A DNA stretch of 64,000 bases from Viola odorata. Its lineage: Eukaryota; Streptophyta; Magnoliopsida; Malpighiales; Violaceae. Location: positions 64,008,427-64,072,426 of the forward strand of contig OY829542.1 in NCBI GenBank assembly GCA_963691705.1, read 5' to 3'. The notes under the pieces are model-generated. The model was not told the origin of the DNA. It made no database searches and saw only the letters and a program-made list of their open reading frames with translations. The position numbers were made by a program, and so were the translations under genes. This document shows, piece by piece, positions 21,825 to 32,058 of this stretch (position 1 is its first letter; each line of letters starts with the position of its first letter).

Positions 21825-23078
21825 AAAAAAAAACAAGAAATTGTTGTAGTGAAATGAGGTGGATCAAACTGAGGTTGATCAATGGATTCCTGAACCAGGA
21901 TTAGGATTGGCATGTCCTGTCTTGGTCAATAAGTTGCTGTCAAAAATTTCAATACACTTCACTATTTGTATGGGTGGACTTGTATTTTTCTTCAATTCTT
22001 TTCCAAGTAAACCGTCATTTATGAATAAAATGTGTTAACGACTAAATTAATAGTACTAAATTTCGGCCTCGTTCGCAATTCCAAACTTTTTATTGTTTTG
22101 AAATTTCTTTTTGGATGATATCGGTTTTCTTTCCCAATAGGTTGATGAATATATTAAATCATATTTTCAAACATCAAGCCAAAACTATAACCGAGTAAAA
22201 ATCAGATAATAAACCTTGTTCATATCCAACTTTTTATGATAAAAGATTACCCGATTTTGCAATATTAGTCTCTAGTCGGAAAAAAGTTTGGATGATAACC
22301 TTAACAATAACTATGCATGATACCGGCTCAAATTCGAAATAGTCGACATTTAATGGGTGATCAGGATTATCGAATCGTATAAGAGAAAAACAATCAAGCA
22401 TGACATGACACACACGCGAAGGAGGTTGAGAGTGGAGTGAAGCAGAAGCATCGTCGCGCATCTTTCTCCGCCCTACCTAACATGTATTCACCAATCAGTG
22501 TCCTTTAATTAATAAGTTTATTTGGCATAAGTATTAGTAGTTGTGATAACACAGCCTGTCCAATTTCCTGTATTTAAAATAATGACTAGAACAGAACCTG
22601 TCCAACCTATTTTAAACACGTCGATTTTATTATTATTTTTAAATATAATATATATATAATTTTTATATTATAAAATTAATTTAGTAGTAAAATATGACTT
22701 TATAAGTAATGGGAGATAAAATATTAAAGTGGTATCTGGGATTCAATCAATGAATGAGCTAAGCAATGAAGTGGTGTACTATTTTTTGTCCATCGGTCAA
22801 CAATAATAGAACTAATGATTGCGTGTATATTTTGATCATATTTGATGTTTAATTGATTACAATTTGGGTAGTAAATTTATTGATTATAAGTACAATTATT
22901 CTTTTTTTTAGATAAGAGATCTTGGAATAACTTTAGAGAAATGAGCAAAAATTGTCATAAATAAATGATTTCTCAAAGTTCAGACCAAAAGAAAATTCTA
23001 GGCCAACTGATCACTTCTCATAACCGTTGTTAGAAACGGGTGTTGTACTAATCAGGTTGAAGAGAATTCAAACACCAT
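21825..23078. other. BBE 2 downstream flank and spacer
   Basis: The first 0.5 kb matches the BBE 1 3' flank. From about 22,360 to 22,640 ('gacatgacacacacgcgaa' and the following GTCGCGCATC block) it matches 28,040-28,500 of unit 3. No coding sequence is recognised; the minus-strand frame at 22,234-22,461 has no domain. Bases 23,003-23,078 belong to the 3' side of protease copy B. Confidence 0.55.
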
Positions 23079-24440
23079 TCAGGTTGGAGTGTGGTACTTG
23101 TCTAGAAGAAAACCTTCGATCGCTCTTCCACATACTCTCTCTGTGTAGATGAAGAGGGCTTTGTTCATGACTTGAGCATGAAGCAGAAACTCAGCCCTCT
23201 TCTTCACGGATGGGTGCATTGAAAGAGAATCTCCCTTCAGCTTTGAGTCACCTGTCAGCTTCTTCAGTGTAAACTCAGCCCACTCCTTCAGCTTCTCCAG
23301 TTTCTCGTACACTCCAGGCGCAACCCGAGGATCATATCCAGAAGCAGCCATCAATAATAAGCCAATGTAATCCGCCTCCAATTCCCTCCTGCACGCAGGA
23401 AACAGAGCAAGACATCAGAATAGGTACCATTCCATTTTTGTTTGAATTTGCTTCTTATGCACAGGTCAATGTTGTTTTCAATCTTTTCAGGTGTCCTCTC
23501 TACCCTTCGTGCAGAAGACTATGCACAAGTCAATGTTGAAAGTGAAAACAACTAAACTTGTCGCATGTACTATTTCGAGTAGGAACAAACATGTGCAGAT
23601 AAGTTTTCCACGATGATTTCCTTAGTTCATATGGAGAATGCATAACTCCAAACAGTATCAGAATAACTACACATATAAAGTAATAATTAGCCAAAGAAAC
23701 TTACAAGATGGAAAACGGGAGCCTCAGAAAGAGACCTGACTCAGCATCGGTTAAAACAGACCGCAAATGCGTTGTCATCATTTCTGCTCCGTGTCGAGCC
23801 ACAGCATGCGCAATCTTACATAAATACAAACACAAGCACAGACACAGACACGAAAAAGTCTTCCGTCAATCCAATACTTAAACTGAAAAGGACAGTGAGG
23901 AATAGATGACAAAATCCATACCACATGGCTAAGAATGGTGGCTATCTCAGCATCAGTAGTTAAATGATCAAGTAATCCAGTAAAAACAACAATCTTTCCT
24001 CCTGCCAAACATAAGGCATTCACAATAGGCTCATTAACAACCAAAACCTCCACTACCTCGCTTTCTTCAGCCTGGCTTAATGCTTTCAATGCCTCACCCA
24101 CGTCATTCTCCGGTGGCACCGAACGGGCTGCTACCTTGGGCATCAACCCTGTTTGTAAACAGTTGATTAGATTTTGTGCAATCCAAAGAACTCGTACGGT
24201 ATCACGGTGCGATGCGGGTAGCGTTTTGTCTTTACAAGCTGCCTTAATCTGCTGAAACTGAGCCTCTCCAAGCTCCTTCTCCTTATCTCTCGAAGGATGC
24301 ACTCTCTCTTCATGAGTCAAAACAAGCATAACAAGAGAAGCAATTATGAGGAGCAGAACTCTTTTCGTCCAATCCGTAGGTTCCTTCTTTATAAAATGGT
24401 CTGCACGGTAAAACCTCTTGGTGTGCGCACTCATTTGAAG

Positions 24441-25278
24441 TGTTGGGAAAAAATCACATTTTCCCCGCCCAGGATCGAACACAATCAAACACAGCAAGCA
24501 GCAAACAAATACACAACACGAGGATTTACGTGGAAAACCTCCAACGAGGAAAAACCACGGGACCAACTCCGAACAATCTTCACTAATAATAAATTATTAG
24601 TCTTACAATCACATCAGGATGCTCAACAACATCCCTTTCACAATCTCTCAGGATGTTCAACAACATCCCTTTTACAATCTCTCTCAACTCAATCTCTCAT
24701 CTAGATCGAGGAGACACAATCTAGAAAAATAAATACCTCACTGATTTATTTTTCTCTCTCAATCACAAACAAGAAAAATACTCTCTATTTTTCTCTCTCT
24801 CTCTCAATCACAGATCAGTTGCCTCGGTTGCAACTGATCAACCCATCTCTTGTGCACTGCACTTGCTACATCTTTGCAAGCTTGCTGCTGCTTACCTTCC
24901 ATTTAATGGCATGCCTATTTATAAGGCAGTGCCAACCCAAGCCACAATTACATGATCACACAGAAGTCCAAGTCCAAATATTCCAATTTGGCACCTGCAT
25001 CCACTCCTCTTTTCCACTCACCATTCCTTTTATCATTACACCACATTGTGCCCGTCAAACATGGGATGGTGCTCCTTTTGGCACACTCTCACATGGTTGC
25101 CTTTACACTTTCCAGCACACATGCACCAACCAACCTTTCCAATATCAATTAATTAGGCTACCTAATTAATTCCAACTTTGCTGCACCTTTCCTTTCCCTC
25201 TTTTCTTTATTCAACTTTGCTGCTGCCACTCTCCTTGCCATCATTTTTCACTTTTCTCATTCGAGCTGGATACCAACA
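24441..25278 (-). repeat. LTR (left) of the young element
   Basis: Same length as the right LTR and no difference seen. Contains a CT microsatellite (about 24,792-24,805). The 116-residue plus-strand frame inside it is present in both LTRs and is not a gene. Confidence 0.92.
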
Positions 25279-25704
25279 ATTCTCCCCCTCCAGCTCATAT
25301 CATGAGAAAATATCAATCTTCATACATCTACACTACAACGATCTCCCCCTCAATTAAAGTACCACCAGGCCCACCATCTGAGCCCGACAATCTCCCTCTG
25401 AACGAAGCTCTACACAGTCCTCAACAGGACCCACCGACTTCAAGTTCCTTTCGGAGATTCACCGTACTTTAAAATTCACCATCAAACTGAGTAAGCCTAT
25501 CAATTTGGCCCATCAACTTGCACGAAATATGGAATTCACCCATCATACTTCGGGCTCAATCTATTGGCCCACCGTTTTAGCTCATCAGTTTGGAGATTCG
25601 TTGTGTGCCGCCACTGCACCAGACCTCGTGCACTAGGTCTGTGCCATCATCAACATACTCCCCATCAATCCATCGGATCTACTCCGCAAGCTCATCGAAC
25701 CTTC

Positions 25705-25915
25705 GGTTCCGATCAAAGCCCATCTCATAGGCCCAACCGGACCTTCAGCTCTACATGCCCAATCGAACCTTCGATTCCGATCAAAGCCCATCTCATAGGC
25801 CCAACCGGATCTTCAGCTCCGCATGCCCAATCGAACCTTCGATTCCGATCAAAGCCCATCTCATAGGCCCAAAAGGATCTTCAGCTCCGCATGCCCATCG
25901 AACCATCAGCTCCGC
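25705..25915. repeat. 67-68 bp tandem repeat inside the young LTR element
   Basis: The marker CGATCAAAGCCCATCTCATA recurs at 25,711, 25,778 and 25,846, followed each time by AGGCCCAA and a CTTCAGCTC block; a partial fourth copy precedes the primer binding site. The copies differ at a few bases. Confidence 0.88.
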
Positions 25916-25922
25916 TACCAGT

Positions 25923-26760
25923 TGTTGGGAAAAAATCACATTTTCCCCGCCCAGGATCGAACACAATCAAACACAGCAAGCAGCAAACAAATACACAACA
26001 CGAGGATTTACGTGGAAAACCTCCAACGAGGAAAAACCACGGGACCAACTCCGAACAATCTTCACTAATAATAAATTATTAGTCTTACAATCACATCAGG
26101 ATGCTCAACAACATCCCTTTCACAATCTCTCAGGATGTTCAACAACATCCCTTTTACAATCTCTCTCAACTCAATCTCTCATCTAGATCGAGGAGACACA
26201 ATCTAGAAAAATAAATACCTCACTGATTTATTTTTCTCTCTCAATCACAAACAAGAAAAATACTCTCTATTTTTCTCTCTCTCTCTCAATCACAGATCAG
26301 TTGCCTCGGTTGCAACTGATCAACCCATCTCTTGTGCACTGCACTTGCTACATCTTTGCAAGCTTGCTGCTGCTTACCTTCCATTTAATGGCATGCCTAT
26401 TTATAAGGCAGTGCCAACCCAAGCCACAATTACATGATCACACAGAAGTCCAAGTCCAAATATTCCAATTTGGCACCTGCATCCACTCCTCTTTTCCACT
26501 CACCATTCCTTTTATCATTACACCACATTGTGCCCGTCAAACATGGGATGGTGCTCCTTTTGGCACACTCTCACATGGTTGCCTTTACACTTTCCAGCAC
26601 ACATGCACCAACCAACCTTTCCAATATCAATTAATTAGGCTACCTAATTAATTCCAACTTTGCTGCACCTTTCCTTTCCCTCTTTTCTTTATTCAACTTT
26701 GCTGCTGCCACTCTCCTTGCCATCATTTTTCACTTTTCTCATTCGAGCTGGATACCAACA
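25923..26760 (-). repeat. LTR (right) of the young element
   Basis: This is the partner of 24441-25278. In element orientation it is the 5' LTR and lies next to the primer binding site. Confidence 0.92.
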
Positions 26761-26957
26761 TGAAGACCTAGGCCGATTGGCATTTGAGAAACAGAATGAA
26801 AAGGAGAGAAGCCAGAGATCAACTTAGCCGGATTTGAAGAGGTCGACCCGTGTCGGTAAATTCTGGAAATTGGAGGTTTGGGATTAATGGTGATCCTGGA
26901 CGCATAAGTACTCCTAAGTGTGTCAACAGCTAGCTTCGCTTTTCTGTAGGATGCCAT

Positions 26958-28280
26958 GGTAAATGAGTCTGGGGACTCTGGATTGTGGTTGAAGATAAAA
27001 CTCACAACAGCAAATGTTATATATCTTTGTACTTGTATAATCACAAACGGAAAACCCACCGCATTTAGCTACTTCAGCAAAATCTTAGCTGCCTTCCTAA
27101 AGATGACACTTTTACGGCTAAAATTTGGTTACATCACCAACGTTATGATGTACCTAGGTGATGTACCTACTTTTACTAGTAGCATATTGCATGGATAAAA
27201 CTAGTAGGTACATCATGGTGTAAATAATTTTTTTCCTACTTTTACTAACTTTTTGACTTTAAAAATTAAATACACATTCTTTTTATTTTATTTTATTTGA
27301 TAGTTATTTATTTAAATAAATAATAAATAATTTTTTTCTTTCTAAATCACAGTTGCGTCAAGGTTTGAACTCGAAATTTTAGAGACAGGCAAGTCATTTT
27401 CAACCAACCTGATTTGCCGTAAACTTCAATGAACTCTTATAAATTATTATATAGATGGATAAACATTTTATATTGCTTTGGTAGCTGGTATAATTAGTAC
27501 TTCATCCATCCTTTAATAACTGTGAAATAGTAGCAAAATTTAAACATGATTTTTGATACCACACCATCATCAAATTTGATTGATGCATAAAAAGAAATTG
27601 TCATTTGCACAAAATATATACTTCGAAAAAAATAAAAAAAGGAAAGCGTCAGTTAATAAAGGACGTAGGAAAACGTCAGTTATTAAAGGACGGAGGGAAT
27701 AACATATTGCATTAATATTTTATTTTACCAAACTTTTTATTGTTATGAAATTTCTTTTTGGATGATATCCGGTTTCTTCCGATAAGTTGATGAATATATT
27801 AAATCAGAGTTTCAAATATCGAGCCAAAACCATAACCGAGTAAAAATAAGATAATGAACCTTGTTCATATCCAACTTCGTATGATAAAAAATTACACGGT
27901 TTTGCAATATTAGTCTTTAGTCAGAAAAAAGTTTGGATGATAACCAAACACGCATGTCGTGGCTTAACAATAACCAAGTATGACACCGATTCAAATTTAA
28001 AATAATCGACATCTAATATGGTGATTAAGATTATAGAGGATAATAAAAACAATGAAGCATGACATGACACACACGCGAAAGAGGTTGAGAGTGGAATGAA
28101 GCAGAAGCATCGTCGCGCATCTTTTTGCGCACATCATTCGCAACATGCATTCACCAATCAGCGTTCTTCAATTAATAAGTTTATTTGGCATAAGTTATGG
28201 TGACCTAAATCTTGATTTATATGAATAAGATCTTATGTCGAATGTGTTAGTTGTGATAATACAGCGAGTTTAATTTGCTG
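26958..28280. other. Unit 3 spacer in which the BBE gene is deleted
   Basis: From 26,958 the sequence follows the protease leader and then the BBE upstream region of the other units (27,165-27,490 matches 10,190-11,330). After a small MITE, at about 27,728-27,733 it jumps into the BBE 3' flank ('ccaaactttttattg', compare 13,831 and 22,080) and continues parallel to 22,080-22,560. The whole BBE coding region and its promoter-proximal DNA are missing. Confidence 0.78.
27500..27699. mobile_element. Stowaway-like MITE, 200 bp
   Basis: The left end is CTTCATCCATCCTTTAATAA and the right end is its imperfect inverse (TTATTAAAGGACGGAGGGAA). TA dinucleotides flank both sides (27498-27499, 27700-27701). 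The right part contains a short internal duplication of 'acgtcagttaataaaggacg'. Left-end homologues remain in units 1 (11,333) and 2 (19,535). Confidence 0.75.
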
Positions 28281-28438
28281 GGAAAAAACTTGGGTAGATC
28301 ATGATCTACCTACATCATGATCTAAGATGATGACACGTGCCCCAAATAGTGCTAGAATACCACTATTCTTAACATTTTTGGACACGTGTCATCATCCTAC
28401 ATCATAATGTAGGTAGATTATGATTTACCTAAGTTTTA
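28281..28438. mobile_element. MITE with about 45-bp inverted repeats and CACGTG boxes
   Basis: The segment AAACTTGGGTAGATCATGAT through CTACCTACATCATGAT is mirrored at the right by ATCATAATGTAGGTAGATTATGATTTACCTAAGTTTT-type sequence. Two GACACGTG / CACGTGTC motifs face each other inside. It is absent from the corresponding place in unit 2 (22,560-22,575). A target duplication could not be fixed, so the superfamily is open. Confidence 0.7.
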
Positions 28439-28500
28439 CTGAATTTCCTGTATTAAAATAATAACTAGAACAGAACCTGTCCAACCTATTTTAAACTCCT

Positions 28501-29743
28501 GGTGGTTGGATTTATCTGGTTGAATGACTCCATGTGCTTGGATGATGCCTGTGTGTTGTTGCATATATAAAAATGCATAAAAAATATGGCTAGAGGGGAC
28601 CTGCTTCTTTATTAAATGAAAACAAGGTTGTTAGGATAAAACCTTAAAATTTAATTTAGCTAAGATCTATGAAGTAAAAATACAAATACGAAATATGAAC
28701 ACGATATATAGATATAATAATTTTTAAATTTTAGAGATAATCTAAGAGGAAAAAATACTATTTAATCCTTTATTGTATTATCAGAAAAAAAAGACTTCTA
28801 TATTTGGAATTAATTTGAAGTTTCTCTCATTCTCTTCTGCATCTTCTTCCTTAGGAAGTTTTAATTTATACAATTTATTTTCATACTTTTAATTTACATT
28901 TGTAGGTCTAGTTAAATTTCTTTATTCATAGTAAAGACCAAAACGTCGTATGATTCCATGTGTTTATGAGATCTAAGTGATCTTATTAGTTTCTGCATTG
29001 CATTTATAAATTCTCTAATTGCTTGTCGGCGTTGTTCATCTCATGTTTAAATTTGACCAATTTAGATTTATATTTGAATAATCATGGTTTTTCCTTGAGG
29101 CGGGAAACAACATATAAGGCTAAGAGGATACAGTAGACACCTAGATCAATCTTATTTTAGTATTAACTCTTTGAGACTAGAGAGAGCGAGTAACTTGAAT
29201 GAGCCCCGCTTGAGAAACAAGGTGTCTTAGTCAAAAGTTGTCTTCCCCCGGTAGAAATCAATCCATTTTGTAAACCCTTTAACCAAGGTACAAATTAATT
29301 AAGATTACCTAATCGAATGTTTCTTTTAGGTAATTTGAAATATGAGGAAAATAGGAGTTCTAAGGTAACCGGTTTCTATAGCAACTTTGTAAATTATAAA
29401 TGAATATTTTTGCATCAATGATCGAACACCATGAATCATACCCTTACTTGAGTTTTTGCAGAGAAATTTTTACACAATTGTTTGATCACACACTTCACAC
29501 TTGGTTGTTAAAACGAGTTCTTTCTGATTTTATTAATTTTTGTATTTTTAGTTTATAGTTTTAAACAACCCCTCTATTCTACTTAAGTGTTAAAATAAGG
29601 TCTTTATCTTATTTTTAAAGCTACCCATTCTCTCTTGATCGAACCTCTTACCATTATTTGTAATCTTTTGTAGCTAATGTTAAATTGTTTTTATTTTTGA
29701 AGGTCTCGACAATCTGATCAAATTTTGATGTCGTTGCCGGAGA
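28501..29743 (+). mobile_element. Relic of a Ty3-type LTR retrotransposon (LTR plus primer binding site)
   Basis: Homology to the unit 2 spacer stops at about 28,497-28,500, where a sequence beginning TGGTGGTTGG starts. About 1,220 bp later it ends 'ctgatca' and is followed at 29,726-29,743 by TGATGTCGTTGCCGGAGA, matching 14 of 18 bases of the tRNA-Asp-type primer binding site. The TG...CA limits and this site suggest a degenerate 5' LTR in plus orientation with the rest of the element deleted. Confidence 0.55.
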
Positions 29744-29829
29744 ATTGGTGCTAATTTTCGTTTTCTTTTCCATGACCAGGTAGCAGAACAAAAAAATGCT
29801 GAGCTCAAAATGATAAGCAAAAGTGCTGC

Positions 29830-30188
29830 ATGGCAAATAACCCATGTTTTAAATTTTAAGTTGTTTTGTTTTTTATAAAAACTAATCTCTCTGAAAGCAA
29901 ATCTGGACCAAAAAATAATGTTGGGCCAAGAAGACGTTACAGACCAAACACTACCAGGTCAATGTTGTTTTCAATCTTTTCAGGTTTCCTCTCTACCTTT
30001 CGGGCAGAAGACTATGCACAAGTCAATGTTGAAAGTGAAAACAACTAAACTTGTCGCATGTACTATTTCGAGTAGGAACAAACATGTGCAGATAAGTTTT
30101 CAACGATGATTTCCTTAGTTCATATGGAGAATGCATAACTCCAAACAGTATCAGAATAACTACGTAATAATTAGCCAAAGAAACTTAC
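29830..30188. other. Junction between a duplicated segment and protease copy C
   Basis: Bases 29,830-29,957 match 14,140-14,265 and end exactly at the 'cactaccag' block. From 29,958 the sequence matches the intron between protease exons 2 and 3 (compare 15,868-16,100). Exon 3 of copy C is therefore missing, replaced by the unrelated segment. Confidence 0.7.
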
Positions 30189-31170
30189 AAGAGGGAAAAC
30201 GGGAGCCTCAAAAAGAGACCTGACTCAGCATTGGCTAAAACAGACCGCAAATGCGTTGTCATCATTTCTGCTCCGTGTCGAGCCACAGCATGCGCAATCT
30301 TACATAAATACAAACACAAGCACAGACACAGACACGAAAAAGTCTTCCGTCAATCCAATACTTAAACTGAAAAGGACAGTGAGGAATAGATGACAAAATC
30401 CATACCTCACGGCTAAGAATGGTGGCTATCTCAGCATCAGTAGTTAAATGATCAAGTAATCCAGTAAAAACAACAATCTTTCCTCCTGGAAAACATGAGG
30501 CATTCACAATAGGCTCATTAACAACCAAAACCTCCACTACCTCGCTATCTTCAGCCTGGCTTATTGCTTTCAATGCCTCATCCACATCATTCTCCGGTGG
30601 CACCGAACGGGCTGCTACCTTGGGCATCAACCCTGTTTGTACACAGTTGATTAGATTTTGTGCAATCCAAAGAACTCGTACGGTATCAGGGTGTGATGCG
30701 GGTAGCGTTTTGTCTTTATAAGCTGCCTTAATCTGCTGAAACTGAGCCTCTCCAAACCCCTTCTCCTTATCTCTCGACGAATGCACCCGACGCTCCCACT
30801 TAGTGTAATACAGTTCCTCTATAATGTAATAGAGCACCGATATAAGAAATACCGTAACAGCCAAAACAAGCATAACAAAAGAAGCAAGCACGAGTCTTTC
30901 AGTCCAATCCGTAGGTTCCTTTTTTATAAAATGGTCTGCACGGTAAAACCTCTTGGTGTGCGCACTCATTTGAAGACCTAAGCCGATTGGCATTTGAGAA
31001 ACAGAATGAAAAGGAGAAAAGCCAGAGATCAACTTAGCCGGATTTGAAGAAGAGGTCGACCCGTGTCGGTAAATTCTGGACATTGGAGGTTTGGGATTAA
31101 TGGTGATCCTGGACGCATAAGTACTCCTAAGTGTGTCAACAGCTAGCTTCGCTTTTCTGTAGGATGCCAT
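30189..31170 (-). pseudogene. OMA1: OMA1-like M48 metalloprotease, copy C (3'-truncated)
   Basis: Exon 1 is 31170-30406 and exon 2 is 30298-30189; exon 3 is absent. The first exon is open for 255 codons and has the most complete membrane segment (LVLASFVMLVLAVTVFLISV), followed by the M48 core up to DAEIATILS. The zinc motif reads R-E-I-A-H, the same His-to-Arg change as in copy A, so A and C probably derive from an already mutated ancestor. Without exon 3 the third zinc ligand region (ELEADYIG) and the C-terminal domain are gone. It sits head-to-head with BBE 3, about 0.9 kb apart. Confidence 0.85.
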
Positions 31171-32058
31171 GGCAAATGAGTCTGGGGACTCTGGATTGGG
31201 GTTGAAGATAAAACTCACCACAGCAAATGTTATATATCTTTGTACTTGTATTATCACAAACTGAAAACCCACCGCATTTCGCTACTTCAACAAAATCTTA
31301 ACAACAATCTTAACAACTTCCTAAAGTTAAGGGTACATCATCTACTTTTACTCATCTACTTTTACTAGTAGCATATTGCATTGATAAAATTAATAGGTAT
31401 GTTATGATGTAGATAATTTTTTTTCCACGTTACTGACTAACTTTTTTATTTTAAAAATTATATACACATTTTTTTTATATTCATTTGGTAATTATTTATT
31501 TAAATAGAAAATAAATAATTTTTTTTTTTAATCTTAAAGACTTACCGCAAACTTCAATGAACTCTTATAAATTATTATATAGATGAATAAACATTTTGTA
31601 TTGCTTTGAAGTAGCATATTGCATTAATATTTTATTTTACCAATATGCCGCTGGTAGGACGGCACTTGGCCATTTCAAACCCTAGCTAGGACAACAAAAT
31701 GTATTTACTCCTACCACACGACTCATTAGAATGCCATTTGGGGCAACACCCTTTAATGTTACACCAACTGCTGAAACAGTAGAGTACCCTTAGTGGTAGA
31801 ATTCTGCTGAACGGTATAGAACACAAAAGAACAAAATTGCATCCAATTTTTCCTCCTAATTTGGGCAATGGTAGTAAAGTAAAGACGGATGAAAGGTTTA
31901 ATTGGCCGGATTCTCCTTTGGAATGATCGCTATTTTTTGTCCCAACCCATTTATCAGAAAGCACCAAGCCGCCTTAACTATCAACAATTCATGCAAATAT
32001 ATACCCAGTCGCCTGTTCACCTTAACCCAAATAGAGAGGCAGAAAAAAGAAAAATAAA
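31171..32058 (+). promoter_or_regulatory. Divergent spacer between protease copy C and BBE 3
   Basis: Bases 31,171-31,650 follow the shared protease-leader/BBE-upstream sequence of the array. From about 31,650 the sequence is specific to BBE 3. A TATA-like 'aaatatatac' lies at 31,995-32,004, some 55 bp before the ATG. Confidence 0.5.

Larger units (their letters stand above)
24441..26760 (-). mobile_element. Young non-autonomous LTR retrotransposon (2.3 kb)
   Basis: Two 838-bp LTRs (24441-25278 and 25923-26760) begin TGTTGGG and end ATACCAACA. They are of equal length and show no difference on reading. The target duplication is TGAAG (24436-24440 and 26761-26765). The sense strand is minus: next to the right LTR the minus strand reads ACTGGTAGCGGAGC, a variant of the initiator-tRNA-Met site TGGTATCAGAGC, and next to the left LTR it reads GGAGGGGGAGAATT, a polypurine tract. 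The 644-bp interior encodes no Gag or Pol. It contains a 67-68 bp tandem repeat. The element is TRIM/LARD-like and depends on other elements for movement. Confidence 0.92.
23079..26957 (-). pseudogene. OMA1: OMA1-like M48 metalloprotease, copy B (split by an LTR element)
   Basis: Exon 1 starts at 26,957 and is interrupted by a 2.3 kb LTR element between 26,766 and 24,440, then resumes to 23,922. Exon 2 is 23,814-23,705 and exon 3 is 23,388-23,079. The zinc motif across the first intron reads H-V-I-A-H instead of H-E-I-A-H because GAG became GTG, so the catalytic glutamate is lost. Exon 1 also lacks most of the membrane segment found in copies A and C. Exon 3 is the best preserved in the window, with RELEADYIGLLL, KEWAEFTLKKL and HPSVKKR. 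Its C-terminus, however, is altered by a short insertion before the stop. Copies A and C carry a different zinc-motif change, so inactivation was at least partly independent. Not expected to make an active peptidase. Confidence 0.87.

Noticed and set aside
25564..26186. Plus-strand frames with repeated SHRPNR and SDQSP-type peptides
   Set aside because: These are translations of the 68-bp tandem repeat in the non-coding interior of the LTR element.
24819..26651. Paired 116- and 66-residue open frames at 24,819/26,301 and 24,952/26,434
   Set aside because: They are identical because they lie in the two LTRs of the same element; they have no start context or domain.
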